NCBI RefSeq assembly: GCF_002934265.1
Contig: NZ_PTIX01000001.1
Coordinates: forward strand, 310,001 to 374,000
From: Actinokineospora auranticolor
GTDB lineage: Bacteria; Actinomycetota; Actinomycetes; Mycobacteriales; Pseudonocardiaceae
Reading direction: 5' to 3'
DNA: 64,000 nt
Shown here piece after piece: positions 8,636 to 16,517 of this stretch (positions are counted from its first letter, which is position 1; each line of letters begins with the position of its first letter). The position numbers were made by a program, and so were the translations under genes. Under the pieces are notes generated by a model. The model worked only from the letters and a program-made list of their open reading frames with translations. It was not told where the DNA came from and searched no databases.

Positions 8636-9775
8636 GTGGCGCTGGTCTACGTGCACGGGATCGGCAACCGGCTGGACGGGGGGTATGTCGAGGCACAGGA
8701 GCTTCGGGACGGGTTGTTCCGGGGGCACCTCGTGTCGACCGCCTTCCCCGAGCGGCCGGACACCCGGATCCTCTCGCCGTACTGGGGTGCGCACGGCGGG
8801 GCACTCCACTGGGGCCTGGCCAGCGCCGACCTGGACGGCATCGAACGCCTCGGCGGATCCGACGACCTCGCCGAGTCGATCGCCGCAGGCGGCGAAGGCT
8901 CCGCCGAGGCGCGGCTGCTCTCCATCGCGCGCACCTCCCTCCCCGACGCGGTCGACGCCCTCTACACCGTCGCCGAGGACACCGGCGGCACCGAGGACGC
9001 GATCGGGTTCGCCGCCGCGGTCCTCGACTACACCGCACTACGGGAGTCCCTGTACCCCGACTCCCCGGAAACCGAGCGCTACCCGTGGCTCGCCGAGGTC
9101 CACGACGACCTCGCCCTGGTCGACCGACTCGTCGCAGAGGTCGGGCCACCGGCCGACGACGAGGTCGAGACACTCGGCGGCCTCAGCACCGTCCGCGAGT
9201 GGCTCGCCTCCGGCGCCAACAGGCTCCGCCGCGCGGCGGTCACCGCGGTCACCGTGCCGCCCGTGCACCTGTTCCGCCGCCACCTCGGCCCGTCCATCGC
9301 GCGGACCTTCGGCGACGTCCTCGCCCACCTCGCCCACCGCGGCACCCCCGACCGGCCCGGGCCGATCGTCCAGGTGGTCGCCGACGCCGTCGAACGCGCC
9401 GCCGCCGACGGGGGACCGGTGATCGTCGTCGCGCACAGCATGGGTGGCAACATCGTCTACGACCTGCTCAGCCACTTCCGCCCCGACCTCACCGTCGACG
9501 TCCTGGTCACCGTCGGCTCCCAGGTCGGCCTGTTCGAGGAGCTGAAGCTCTTCGCGGCCAGCACCCCCGCGAGCCCCGTCGTGCCCGACAACATCCGCTC
9601 GTGGATCAACGTCGTGGACCGGGCCGACCCGCTCGCGTTCCGGGTCGCTCCGATCTTCGACCGCGCCACCGACTACCTCTACCCCTCCGGCGCGGTCTGG
9701 GCGCACGCCGCCTACCTGCGCCAGCCCCACTTCCACCGGCGCATCGCCCACCGCGTCGCGGAGGCACTGGCGTGA
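8636..9775 (+). CDS. Alpha/beta-hydrolase fold protein
   Basis: 379 residues. It opens with the oxyanion strand VALVYVHGIGNR. The nucleophile elbow is AHSMGG with Ser268, preceded by VIVV, and a late histidine (AAYLRQPHFHRR) could complete a triad. This pattern is that of lipases or esterases acting on lipid or acyl substrates; the substrate is unknown. GTG 8636 sits 8 bases after GAGGAGGG. The gap to the beta-helix gene is only 25 bp, and the stop overlaps the caspase start, so it belongs to the same transcription unit. Beside a caspase-like protease it could be an effector of a conflict system (inference). Confidence 0.8.
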   Translation: MALVYVHGIGNRLDGGYVEAQELRDGLFRGHLVSTAFPERPDTRILSPYWGAHGGALHWGLASADLDGIERLGGSDDLAESIAAGGEGSAEARLLSIARTSLPDAVDALYTVAEDTGGTEDAIGFAAAVLDYTALRESLYPDSPETERYPWLAEVHDDLALVDRLVAEVGPPADDEVETLGGLSTVREWLASGANRLRRAAVTAVTVPPVHLFRRHLGPSIARTFGDVLAHLAHRGTPDRPGPIVQVVADAVERAAADGGPVIVVAHSMGGNIVYDLLSHFRPDLTVDVLVTVGSQVGLFEELKLFAASTPASPVVPDNIRSWINVVDRADPLAFRVAPIFDRATDYLYPSGAVWAHAAYLRQPHFHRRIAHRVAEALA

Positions 9776-10899
9776 CCTTCTTCGACCAACCGGGCGACGG
9801 CCCGCGCACGCACGCACTCGTCATCGGCGTCGGCCGCTACCCGCACTGCGAACCGGGCAGCGGGCACGCCCACCTGGAAGCCGCGCTGGCCCGCCGGTTC
9901 GGCGGCCTCACCGCGCCGCCCGCCTCGGCGGTCCGGGTCGCCGAGTGGCTGGTCACCGCCCAGCGCGCCGACCCCATCGCGCCGCTGGGCAGCGTCGAAC
10001 TGCTGGCCTCCGACACCCCGGGCACCGACGCGCCGACCTTCGAGGCCGTCCGCGCGGCCTTCGACCGCTGGTACGCCAGGTGCGACTCCCACGAGGACAA
10101 CGTCGCCCTGTTCTTCTTCAGCGGCCACGGCTGCGCGGGCACCCACCAGTTGGCCCTGCTCGAAGACCTCGGCGCGGTCTCGCACCGGTTCTTCGCCAAC
10201 GCCATCGACATCGACCGGTTCGTCGACGCCATGGCCAAGTGCCGCGCCCGCACCCAGTGCTTCTTCGTCGACGCCTGCCGCACCACACCACCCGAGCTGC
10301 TCACCATGTCCGGTGTGGACACCAATGTGTTGTTGCAGCCGAGCGTGCACCGCCGGGCGCGGGAGATGTGCACCATCTTCGCCACCGAGCCGCAAACGGA
10401 AGCGCTGGGTGTGGCAGGCGGTACCACGATCTTCACCGAGGCCCTGCTGGCCGCCCTGGACGGCGCCGCCGCCGTGCGACGCGACGCCACCGGACCGTGG
10501 TGCGTCGAGACCGGGCGGATCGCGCCCGCCGTCAACAGCCTGCTGGCGTGGCAGGGCGAACGGCGCCAGCGCTGCTCCCCGCGCACCGAGGGCACCGGCA
10601 GCCAGATCCGCCAACTGCCCGCGGACCCCCGGGTGCCCTTCCAACTCGGCTGCGACCCCAGGGAAGCGCTGGGCGTGGCCGAGCTGTGCCTGCGCGACCC
10701 GCGCGGCGGACCGGAGCAGCGGCGCGGCCCGCGACCCGCGCTCTGGCAGGGCACCGGGACCGCGGGCATCCGCACCCTGTGCGCCGAGTTCCCCGGCGGC
10801 GAGTACGAGCCGACGGTGGAGTACTTCGCGCTCGCCCCACCGCACCTGCGCTTCGACCTGCCCGTGACGCGCCGGGAGGAGCACCATGGCCACCGCTGA
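9772..10899 (+). CDS. Caspase-like (C14/metacaspase) protease
   Basis: 375 residues with the caspase fold. ALVIGVGRYP begins the first strand, FFFSGHG supplies catalytic His119 and CFFVDACR supplies catalytic Cys169. Both catalytic positions are intact, so activity is expected. An insert rich in charged residues separates strand one from the His motif, and about 130 residues follow the protease core. The GTG start overlaps the hydrolase stop (GTGA). Bacterial caspase homologues are commonly found with repeat-protein sensors and other effectors; here the WD40-type protein is two genes on. Confidence 0.88.
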   Translation: MTFFDQPGDGPRTHALVIGVGRYPHCEPGSGHAHLEAALARRFGGLTAPPASAVRVAEWLVTAQRADPIAPLGSVELLASDTPGTDAPTFEAVRAAFDRWYARCDSHEDNVALFFFSGHGCAGTHQLALLEDLGAVSHRFFANAIDIDRFVDAMAKCRARTQCFFVDACRTTPPELLTMSGVDTNVLLQPSVHRRAREMCTIFATEPQTEALGVAGGTTIFTEALLAALDGAAAVRRDATGPWCVETGRIAPAVNSLLAWQGERRQRCSPRTEGTGSQIRQLPADPRVPFQLGCDPREALGVAELCLRDPRGGPEQRRGPRPALWQGTGTAGIRTLCAEFPGGEYEPTVEYFALAPPHLRFDLPVTRREEHHGHR

Positions 10900-12718
10900 G
10901 CTGCGCTACGCCGACGAGCACGCCCTCCCCGGCGCGGTCGTCGGCGCGGTCGAGGTGCTCGACGAGCACCTCGCGACCGTGGCCGCCACCGTGGTCCGCG
11001 CGGACCACGCGGTCCCGGTCGAGCTCCCGCCCGGCCGGTACGTGGCCCAGGGCTGGCTGCCGTCCGGGGAGCACGTGCGGGCGTCGTTCGTCATCTCCGC
11101 CCCGGGCGACACCGCCGCCGTGGCGCTGCGGCCTCAGCACACCGAGCCCGACACCGACCCGGTCGTCCCCAGCGACGGCTGGCTGCGCGGCTGGCGGTAC
11201 ACGGGCCGGGTCTGGCAGACCGGTGTGGACGTCGAGGTCGAGGGTGTCGTCGCGGCGACCGCGTCGGTCGTCCTGCGCGACAGCCGGAGCCCGAGCCACG
11301 CGCTCCAGGTCGGCGGCCAAGGTACGTCGCTGATCACGGTCGTGCCGCCGGGCACCACCGTGTGCGTGGAGGCCGCGCTCGACAGCGGGTGGCGGGTGCG
11401 GCTCCCGGCCGGACTGGACGCCACCCTGCTCGGCTACCTCGACCGCGGCGACCTCGCCGCGGCGCACACCGTGGCGGCCGAGGCACTGATCGAGCCGCTG
11501 TCGCCTCTGCGGGCCCTGGTCCTGGGCTACTACCTGGTGCGCGCCGAGGACGCGCGGGCCAGGTCGTGGGTCGACGACCTGCTGTGGGCCCAACCGGACT
11601 CGCCCGACGCCGCCGTGCTCAACGCCTGGCTGTGGCGCCGCGACCTCGCCGTCGAGCCAGCCGAGATCGCCGCCGAACTGCGGCGCGCCGTGTCCTGCGG
11701 ACCGCCGGTGCTCGCCGGGGTCCTGCGCCTGCTCGTCGACAGCCTGCGCGCGACCGGGCAGGTGGACCGGGTCAAGCGGATGGCCGAATACCTCGGCGCC
11801 GCCGTGGCGGGTTCGCTGACCGCGTTCACCGGCCGCTCCCCGGGGTACCCGGAAGTCGCCCCCGAAGGCGCGGACCGGCTGGGCTTCCGCGCGCGGCCGC
11901 TGACGACCTACCCCGAAGGTCCCCCGTCCGGCCTGTTCGGCTCGGCGGCTCCGTTCGGGAACGGAGTCCCCTTCGGCAACGGCTTCCCCAATGGCGTCCC
12001 CTGGGCACCTGAAGGGGTCTTCGGTGGGGCCTTCGCAGGTGCGGAGGAGGCGGCGGACGAGGAGACGGACATCGACCTCTCCGCGTACCTGGATGACGAC
12101 GGCTCCGCCGCGGCGCGGCTCCCCGTATGGCACGAGGTCGACGCCCACACGACCGAGATCGACGACGAGCTGTCGCGGCCGCGGGTGACCATCAGGTCCA
12201 ACGGTCCGCATACCGCGCACCTGGACCTGTTCGCGCCCAACGGTTCCCCGCCACCGAACGTCGTCGTCGCCTTGAGGGTCGATGACGTGCAGCACTTCCT
12301 CGGCACCTTCGACGCCAACGGCCGGTGCACCCTGTCGTACCTGCCGAACGGCCGCTGGGCGCTGGCCCTCCTCGACCGCGCGGGGCCGGGTGCCCCGCTG
12401 CCCGTGGCGGACGCGCCCGCGGTCGTCCGGGCGGCCCAGGAAGACGAGCAACCGGAAGTCATGCGCGTGCTGCTCCCGAACACCACCGGGACGCTGGTGC
12501 TGAGCCAAGATCGCCTCGGCCGCCACACCGCCGAACTCATCACCCACGCCTTCCGAGAGCGGTACCTGGGGATCGCCTACCGGGCGGTCGACCGGTCCCC
12601 ACGTTTCGCGCCGTTGGAGAACTCCGCGCGAGTGGGGGAGACGATCAGCTGGTCGGTCCCGCTGCCGGGCTTCGACCCCCGGTCGCCGTGGTACCTCGTC
12701 CCCCGTGGCGCGGTGTGA
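10886..12718 (+). CDS. Unrecognised multi-domain protein
   Basis: 610 residues of no family I recognise. The N-terminal ~100 residues look like an all-beta sandwich, and a second beta segment follows to about 185. Residues ~185-310 are helical and TPR-like (GDLAAAHTVAAEAL..., DAAVLNAWLWRR). A Gly/Phe/Pro-rich stretch near 345-375 repeats PFGNG, then comes an acidic linker (about 380-410) and a final beta-rich region. There is no signal peptide or membrane helix. ATG 10886 has GGAGGAG upstream and overlaps the caspase gene by 14 bases. The stop overlaps the next gene. It may be an adaptor between the caspase and the WD40 protein (inference). Confidence 0.6.
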   Translation: MATAELRYADEHALPGAVVGAVEVLDEHLATVAATVVRADHAVPVELPPGRYVAQGWLPSGEHVRASFVISAPGDTAAVALRPQHTEPDTDPVVPSDGWLRGWRYTGRVWQTGVDVEVEGVVAATASVVLRDSRSPSHALQVGGQGTSLITVVPPGTTVCVEAALDSGWRVRLPAGLDATLLGYLDRGDLAAAHTVAAEALIEPLSPLRALVLGYYLVRAEDARARSWVDDLLWAQPDSPDAAVLNAWLWRRDLAVEPAEIAAELRRAVSCGPPVLAGVLRLLVDSLRATGQVDRVKRMAEYLGAAVAGSLTAFTGRSPGYPEVAPEGADRLGFRARPLTTYPEGPPSGLFGSAAPFGNGVPFGNGFPNGVPWAPEGVFGGAFAGAEEAADEETDIDLSAYLDDDGSAAARLPVWHEVDAHTTEIDDELSRPRVTIRSNGPHTAHLDLFAPNGSPPPNVVVALRVDDVQHFLGTFDANGRCTLSYLPNGRWALALLDRAGPGAPLPVADAPAVVRAAQEDEQPEVMRVLLPNTTGTLVLSQDRLGRHTAELITHAFRERYLGIAYRAVDRSPRFAPLENSARVGETISWSVPLPGFDPRSPWYLVPRGAV

Positions 12719-15700
12719 CCGGGGCCGCGCTCGCGGAGTTGGACCGGCTGCTGGCCGGGCTCACCGCCGGGCGCTCGGACGCGCCGACCCCGGGTCGGCT
12801 GCGCGCCCGCATGGTGCGGGGGCTGTGGTGGCGGGTGTGCGCGGAGGCCGCCACCGCCGACCCGGCGCGGCTGCGCGCCTGGTACGCCGACGACGACCCG
12901 ATCACCGGTCTCTTCGGCGAACACCCCACCGACCCGACCAGGTCCGCCGCCCGCGCCGTCGCGGCGGTCGCGCTCGCGGCGGCCGGTGAGCACGCCGCGC
13001 GGATGTCCGCCGCCGAGCACTGGGCGGGCACGGGCGTGCTGACCGGGACCGAGGCCATCCCGCCGACCGACCTGTTCCCGCGCACCGACCTGCCCGCGCC
13101 GGTCCGCGCCGTGCTCGGACCCCTGACCCGGCGCGCCGCGTCACCCGCGGAGGCGTACGCGGTCATCGCCGCCGTGCTGATGGCCACCGACCCGCCCCGG
13201 TCCGCACCGCGGCCGGTGGCGCTGCTGTTCGACGCGGTGGGCACAGACCCGGGGGCCACCGGCACCCTCGAACTCACCGTGCTCCCGGGTGGCCCGCCAG
13301 GGCTGTACCCGGACCCCCGGACGATGGCCTTCCTGCGGGTGGACGCCGACTTCGCGCCCTCCGCCGCGGCGGCCTGGCGGCGGTACGGCCGCCCGGGCGA
13401 CTGCGTGCTGTGGTCGGTGGCCGTGCACGACACCGAGGACCTGCCGCGCATCCACGGCGGCTCCCTCGGCTTGGCGTTCGCCGTCGCGCTGGCCGACCTG
13501 CGCCGCTCCCGCGCGGCCCGGTTCGTGCTCGCGCACGACTCGTCCTGCGCGTTGACCGGCACCGTCACCGCCGACGGCGCGGTAGGCCCGGTCGGCGGCC
13601 TCGATGGCAAGTTCGCCGCCGCGAAGCGCCGGGGGTGGCGGGTCGTCGCGCCGTCGGACGACCGGGCGGGAGCCGAGTGCAAGGCGGCGGGCACACGCGT
13701 CCGGTGGGTCGACACCGTCGACCAGGCGTGCCGCGCGTCCCGCCGCGCCGTGCGCGGGGTGCTGGTGTCCTGCCTGGCCTTCCTGCTCGTGGCGACGGGC
13801 GCGGTCGTCGCCGTGTCCCGGATCTCGGCGGAACGCGCGGCGGCGTCCGAACACCTGCGGGACCGGGTGGTGCGGAACCTGCTCGCGGACGCGGACCGCC
13901 AGCGGCCGCTCGACCGCGAGGGCGCGTTGCGCGCGGGCTTGGCCGCCGTCGCGCTGCGCGACGACTCCTCGACGCGCGCGGACCTGACGGCCAGCCTGGT
14001 GACCGATCGGCCGGTCACCAGGTTCATCGAGGGGCGGGAAGCCGTGTCCGCCGCGGCATTCGGTCCACAGGGGACGATGGTGACCGGCGACGACCTCGGC
14101 GTGCGCTTGTGGGACGCGAGCCGGGTCACCGCCCCCGCGCTGCGGCGCGTGCTGTCCACCGGGACGAGGTCGACGGCCGTCGCGATCTCGTCCGACGGAC
14201 TGCTGGCCGCGGCCCTGCTCGAAGACCAACCGGGCAGGCGGTACGCGCGGCTGTGGGACACCAACGGGGTCGACGACAACGGACGCGAGGTCGAGGTGCC
14301 GCCCGGCTGCGCGCCCGTGTCGTTGGCGGTCGCGCCCCGCGAACGCGTGCTGGTCGGTTGCGAGAACGGCACCGTCGCGCTGTCCGACGGCGCGGGAGCG
14401 CGTCCGCTGCCCAAGGGGCACAAGGGTTTGCGCTCGGTGGCGTTCGGCGCGGACGGCGCGGTCGCGGTCGTCGGCGCGGACGACGGCCTCGCGGTGTCGG
14501 ACCTCGCCGACCCGCGCGCGCCCCGCGACATCACCGGTACCTACACCTTCGGCAACGACCCCAGGGCAGAACCGTGGGGAGTGCGCGCCGCGGCGGTCTC
14601 CGCGGACGGTCAGACCCTCCTCCTCGGCGGTCAGGCGGGCGAAGCCCAGGTCCTGCGGTCGCGCGGTACGCGGCGCGAGAAGGAGCCGAGTCGATTGACC
14701 GTGGTGGACGTGCCCGAGGTGGTCTCCGCCGTGGCGCTGAGCGCGGACGGGACGATCGCGATCACCATCGGCATGCGGACCGGGAAGCGCAAGGGCGTCG
14801 CCCGCGTCTGGCGCCGGTCGGACGACCCCACCCGGGGCTACGTGCCGGTGCTGGCGCTGGACCGGCACGACGACGCGGTGCTGTCGGTGGCGGTCAGCCC
14901 GGACGGCCGGATGGCGGTGACCGGCGGTGCCGACGGTGCCGCGGTCCTGTGGGACCTCTCCCTCGACGGCATCGTCGAGAGCAGCCAGACGACACCGCGC
15001 ACGTCGGGGGAGGGCGGGCGGCGGGAACGGGAAACCTGCCACGCGGCGCAACCGCTCTGCGTGCTGGTGGGCGCCGACGGGCAGGCCGTGCTGTGGGACG
15101 TGACCAGCCCCGGCTCCCCGCGGCGCGCGGCGGGCCTCGCCCGCGGCGGCGCGATCGCCTGCTGCGTGGCGTTCGCCCCCGTCGAGCCCGTGGTCGCGGT
15201 CGCCATGGCGGACGGCAGGGCGGTCCGCTGGGACGTGCGCGACCCCGACGAACCCGTCCAGCTGCCCGACATCCCCACGGCAGCGGCGGAATCCACCGCT
15301 GTCGCGTTCCTCGGCCCCACCGTCCTCGCGATCGGGTCGAACGACGGCGCGGTCGCGCTGTGGGACCTCACCAACCCGGACCACCCGACCCGCCGGACGG
15401 TGATCCACTCGGCGGCGCACGCGGTCAGCGCCCTCGCCTACCACCCCCGGTCCGCTGTCCTCGCCGTCGGTCACGCGGACGGGGCGATCACCCTCTACGA
15501 CGCGCGCGACGTCGCCGCCCCCGCGCGGCTCGGCGTGCTCCCCCAACGCGCTGGTGCCGTCCTCGACCTGGCCTTCCACCCCTGGGAACCGACCCTCGCC
15601 GCCGCCGACGCCAGCGGCAACGGACCCACCCTCTGGGACGTCACCGACCCCGCGAGCCCGGTCGAGTCCGGCAGGCTCGACGGGCACACCGACATCGTCG

Positions 15701-16035
15701 AGTCCCTCGCGCTGCACGCGGGCACCGAGCTGGCCGCGACGACCAGCCAGGACGGCACTGTGATCATCTGGAGCCTGCGCGACCCCCGGCGCCCGGTCCG
15801 CCTCACCCGCCTGGCTGGTCACACCGGCACCGTCCACACCGCCGCGTTCGTCACCGACGGCACCACGCTGCTCACCACCGGTGGCCCCACGACCCTCGCC
15901 TGGGACACCGGCGAGATCGCGGGCATGGCAACGGATCCGGTGTCGGCCGCCTGCGCCAAGGTGACCCGTCCGCTGAACCGCCAGGAATGGGAGTACCGCG
16001 TCGCCGCCGAATTTCCCTACCGGCAGAGCTGCTGA
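12715..16035 (+). CDS. Lon (S16)-like domain protein with membrane helix and WD40-type repeats
   Basis: 1106 residues. The first ~190 are helical and unassigned. Residues ~190-320 resemble a Lon proteolytic domain: HGGSLGLAFAVAL holds Ser250, and a gap leads to VGPVGGLDGKFAAAKRRG with Lys299. The spacing is close to the Ser-Lys dyad of Lon. A single membrane helix (about 348-370) follows. From about 440 to 1090 there are repeated beta-propeller blades ending in LWD or WDV/WDL, such as GVRLWD, AVLWDLS and TLWDVTDP. GTG 12715 overlaps the preceding stop. The layout suggests a membrane-anchored protease or pseudoprotease with a large sensor propeller. Confidence 0.78.
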   Translation: MTGAALAELDRLLAGLTAGRSDAPTPGRLRARMVRGLWWRVCAEAATADPARLRAWYADDDPITGLFGEHPTDPTRSAARAVAAVALAAAGEHAARMSAAEHWAGTGVLTGTEAIPPTDLFPRTDLPAPVRAVLGPLTRRAASPAEAYAVIAAVLMATDPPRSAPRPVALLFDAVGTDPGATGTLELTVLPGGPPGLYPDPRTMAFLRVDADFAPSAAAAWRRYGRPGDCVLWSVAVHDTEDLPRIHGGSLGLAFAVALADLRRSRAARFVLAHDSSCALTGTVTADGAVGPVGGLDGKFAAAKRRGWRVVAPSDDRAGAECKAAGTRVRWVDTVDQACRASRRAVRGVLVSCLAFLLVATGAVVAVSRISAERAAASEHLRDRVVRNLLADADRQRPLDREGALRAGLAAVALRDDSSTRADLTASLVTDRPVTRFIEGREAVSAAAFGPQGTMVTGDDLGVRLWDASRVTAPALRRVLSTGTRSTAVAISSDGLLAAALLEDQPGRRYARLWDTNGVDDNGREVEVPPGCAPVSLAVAPRERVLVGCENGTVALSDGAGARPLPKGHKGLRSVAFGADGAVAVVGADDGLAVSDLADPRAPRDITGTYTFGNDPRAEPWGVRAAAVSADGQTLLLGGQAGEAQVLRSRGTRREKEPSRLTVVDVPEVVSAVALSADGTIAITIGMRTGKRKGVARVWRRSDDPTRGYVPVLALDRHDDAVLSVAVSPDGRMAVTGGADGAAVLWDLSLDGIVESSQTTPRTSGEGGRRERETCHAAQPLCVLVGADGQAVLWDVTSPGSPRRAAGLARGGAIACCVAFAPVEPVVAVAMADGRAVRWDVRDPDEPVQLPDIPTAAAESTAVAFLGPTVLAIGSNDGAVALWDLTNPDHPTRRTVIHSAAHAVSALAYHPRSAVLAVGHADGAITLYDARDVAAPARLGVLPQRAGAVLDLAFHPWEPTLAAADASGNGPTLWDVTDPASPVESGRLDGHTDIVESLALHAGTELAATTSQDGTVIIWSLRDPRRPVRLTRLAGHTGTVHTAAFVTDGTTLLTTGGPTTLAWDTGEIAGMATDPVSAACAKVTRPLNRQEWEYRVAAEFPYRQSC

Positions 16036-16127
16036 TGGTCTTTCCGGGCGGGGGGAAGCAAATCACGTTGACCGCGGTCGGGGGCGTGAGTCAGGATATG
16101 GGTGTTCAAGCGACAGGGGAGAGGGTC

Positions 16128-16226
16128 ATGAGCGCGGTGCGACGACGAGTGCAAGGCCGTTACTCGGCGCTTGCCGCCGTTGGCGCGCGCCGACAGCAGG
16201 CCCGCCGCTGTGGCTTCCTCCCGTGA
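16128..16226 (+). CDS. Possible small basic protein (32 aa)
   Basis: ATG 16128 follows GGGGAGAGGG and opens a 32-residue, very basic frame (MSAVRRRVQGRYSALAAVG...). It lies 92 bp after the big operon and 23 bp before a strong terminator. No family is known. A similar unit, a short frame with a good start signal followed by an almost identical terminator and then a tRNA-type gene, recurs at 20192-20388, which raises the chance that it is real. Confidence 0.4.
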   Translation: MSAVRRRVQGRYSALAAVGARRQQARRCGFLP

Positions 16227-16249
16227 CGTGAGTCGCGTCCGGTGTGGAG

Positions 16250-16282
16250 CCGCCCGTCGGGAAACCGACCCGGGCGGTTTTT
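16250..16282 (+). terminator. Rho-independent terminator
   Basis: CCGCCCGTCGG-GAAA-CCGACCCGGGCGG forms a long stem with a two-base bulge and a GAAA loop, followed by TTTTT. It ends the operon or the small frame before the tRNA genes. A near-copy is at 20356-20388. Confidence 0.9.
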
Positions 16283-16320
16283 CCTTTGGGCTGCCGATTT
16301 TCTGATCGGCGTCTCATTTT

Positions 16321-16392
16321 GCCCTTGTAGCTCAGTGGATAGAGTGCCGCGCTACGAACGCGGAGGCCCAGGTTCGAGTCCTGGCAGGGGTA
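16321..16392 (+). tRNA. tRNA-Arg (anticodon ACG)
   Basis: A full cloverleaf. The acceptor GCCCTTG pairs with CAGGGGT, allowing two G-U pairs. The D-arm is GCTC/GAGT, the anticodon arm is CCGCG-CTACGAA-CGCGG with anticodon ACG, and the T-arm is CCAGG-TTCGAGT-CCTGG. U8 and A9 are present. The 3' CCA is not encoded. Confidence 0.93.
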
Positions 16393-16400
16393 CGTCCCAT

Positions 16401-16471
16401 TCCCGGTTGGTGTAGTGGCAGCACGGCGGATTTTGGCTCCGCTCGCCCAGGTTCGAACCCTGGACCGGGAG
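16401..16471 (+). tRNA. tRNA-Gln (anticodon TTG)
   Basis: The acceptor TCCCGGT pairs perfectly with ACCGGGA. The anticodon arm GCGGA-TTTTGGC-TCCGC gives anticodon TTG, and the T-arm CCAGG-TTCGAAC-CCTGG is canonical. It starts 8 bases after the tRNA-Arg gene and is probably co-transcribed with it. Confidence 0.92.
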
Positions 16472-16476
16472 CGCGC

Positions 16477-16511
16477 GAGGGGGCTCACCGCGGATGGCGG
16501 TGAGCCCCCTC
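16477..16511. terminator. Bidirectional hairpin terminator
   Basis: A perfect 15-bp stem (GAGGGGGCTCACCGC / GCGGTGAGCCCCCTC) with a 5-base loop. It lies between the rightward tRNA pair and the 3' end of the leftward lysyl-tRNA synthetase gene. Confidence 0.88.
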
Positions 16512-16517
16512 GGCGGG

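Noticed and set aside
13410..16226. 938-codon rightward frame overlapping the Lon-like/WD40 gene
   Set aside because: Arg/Pro/Gly-rich shadow frame; the propeller repeats are in the other frame.
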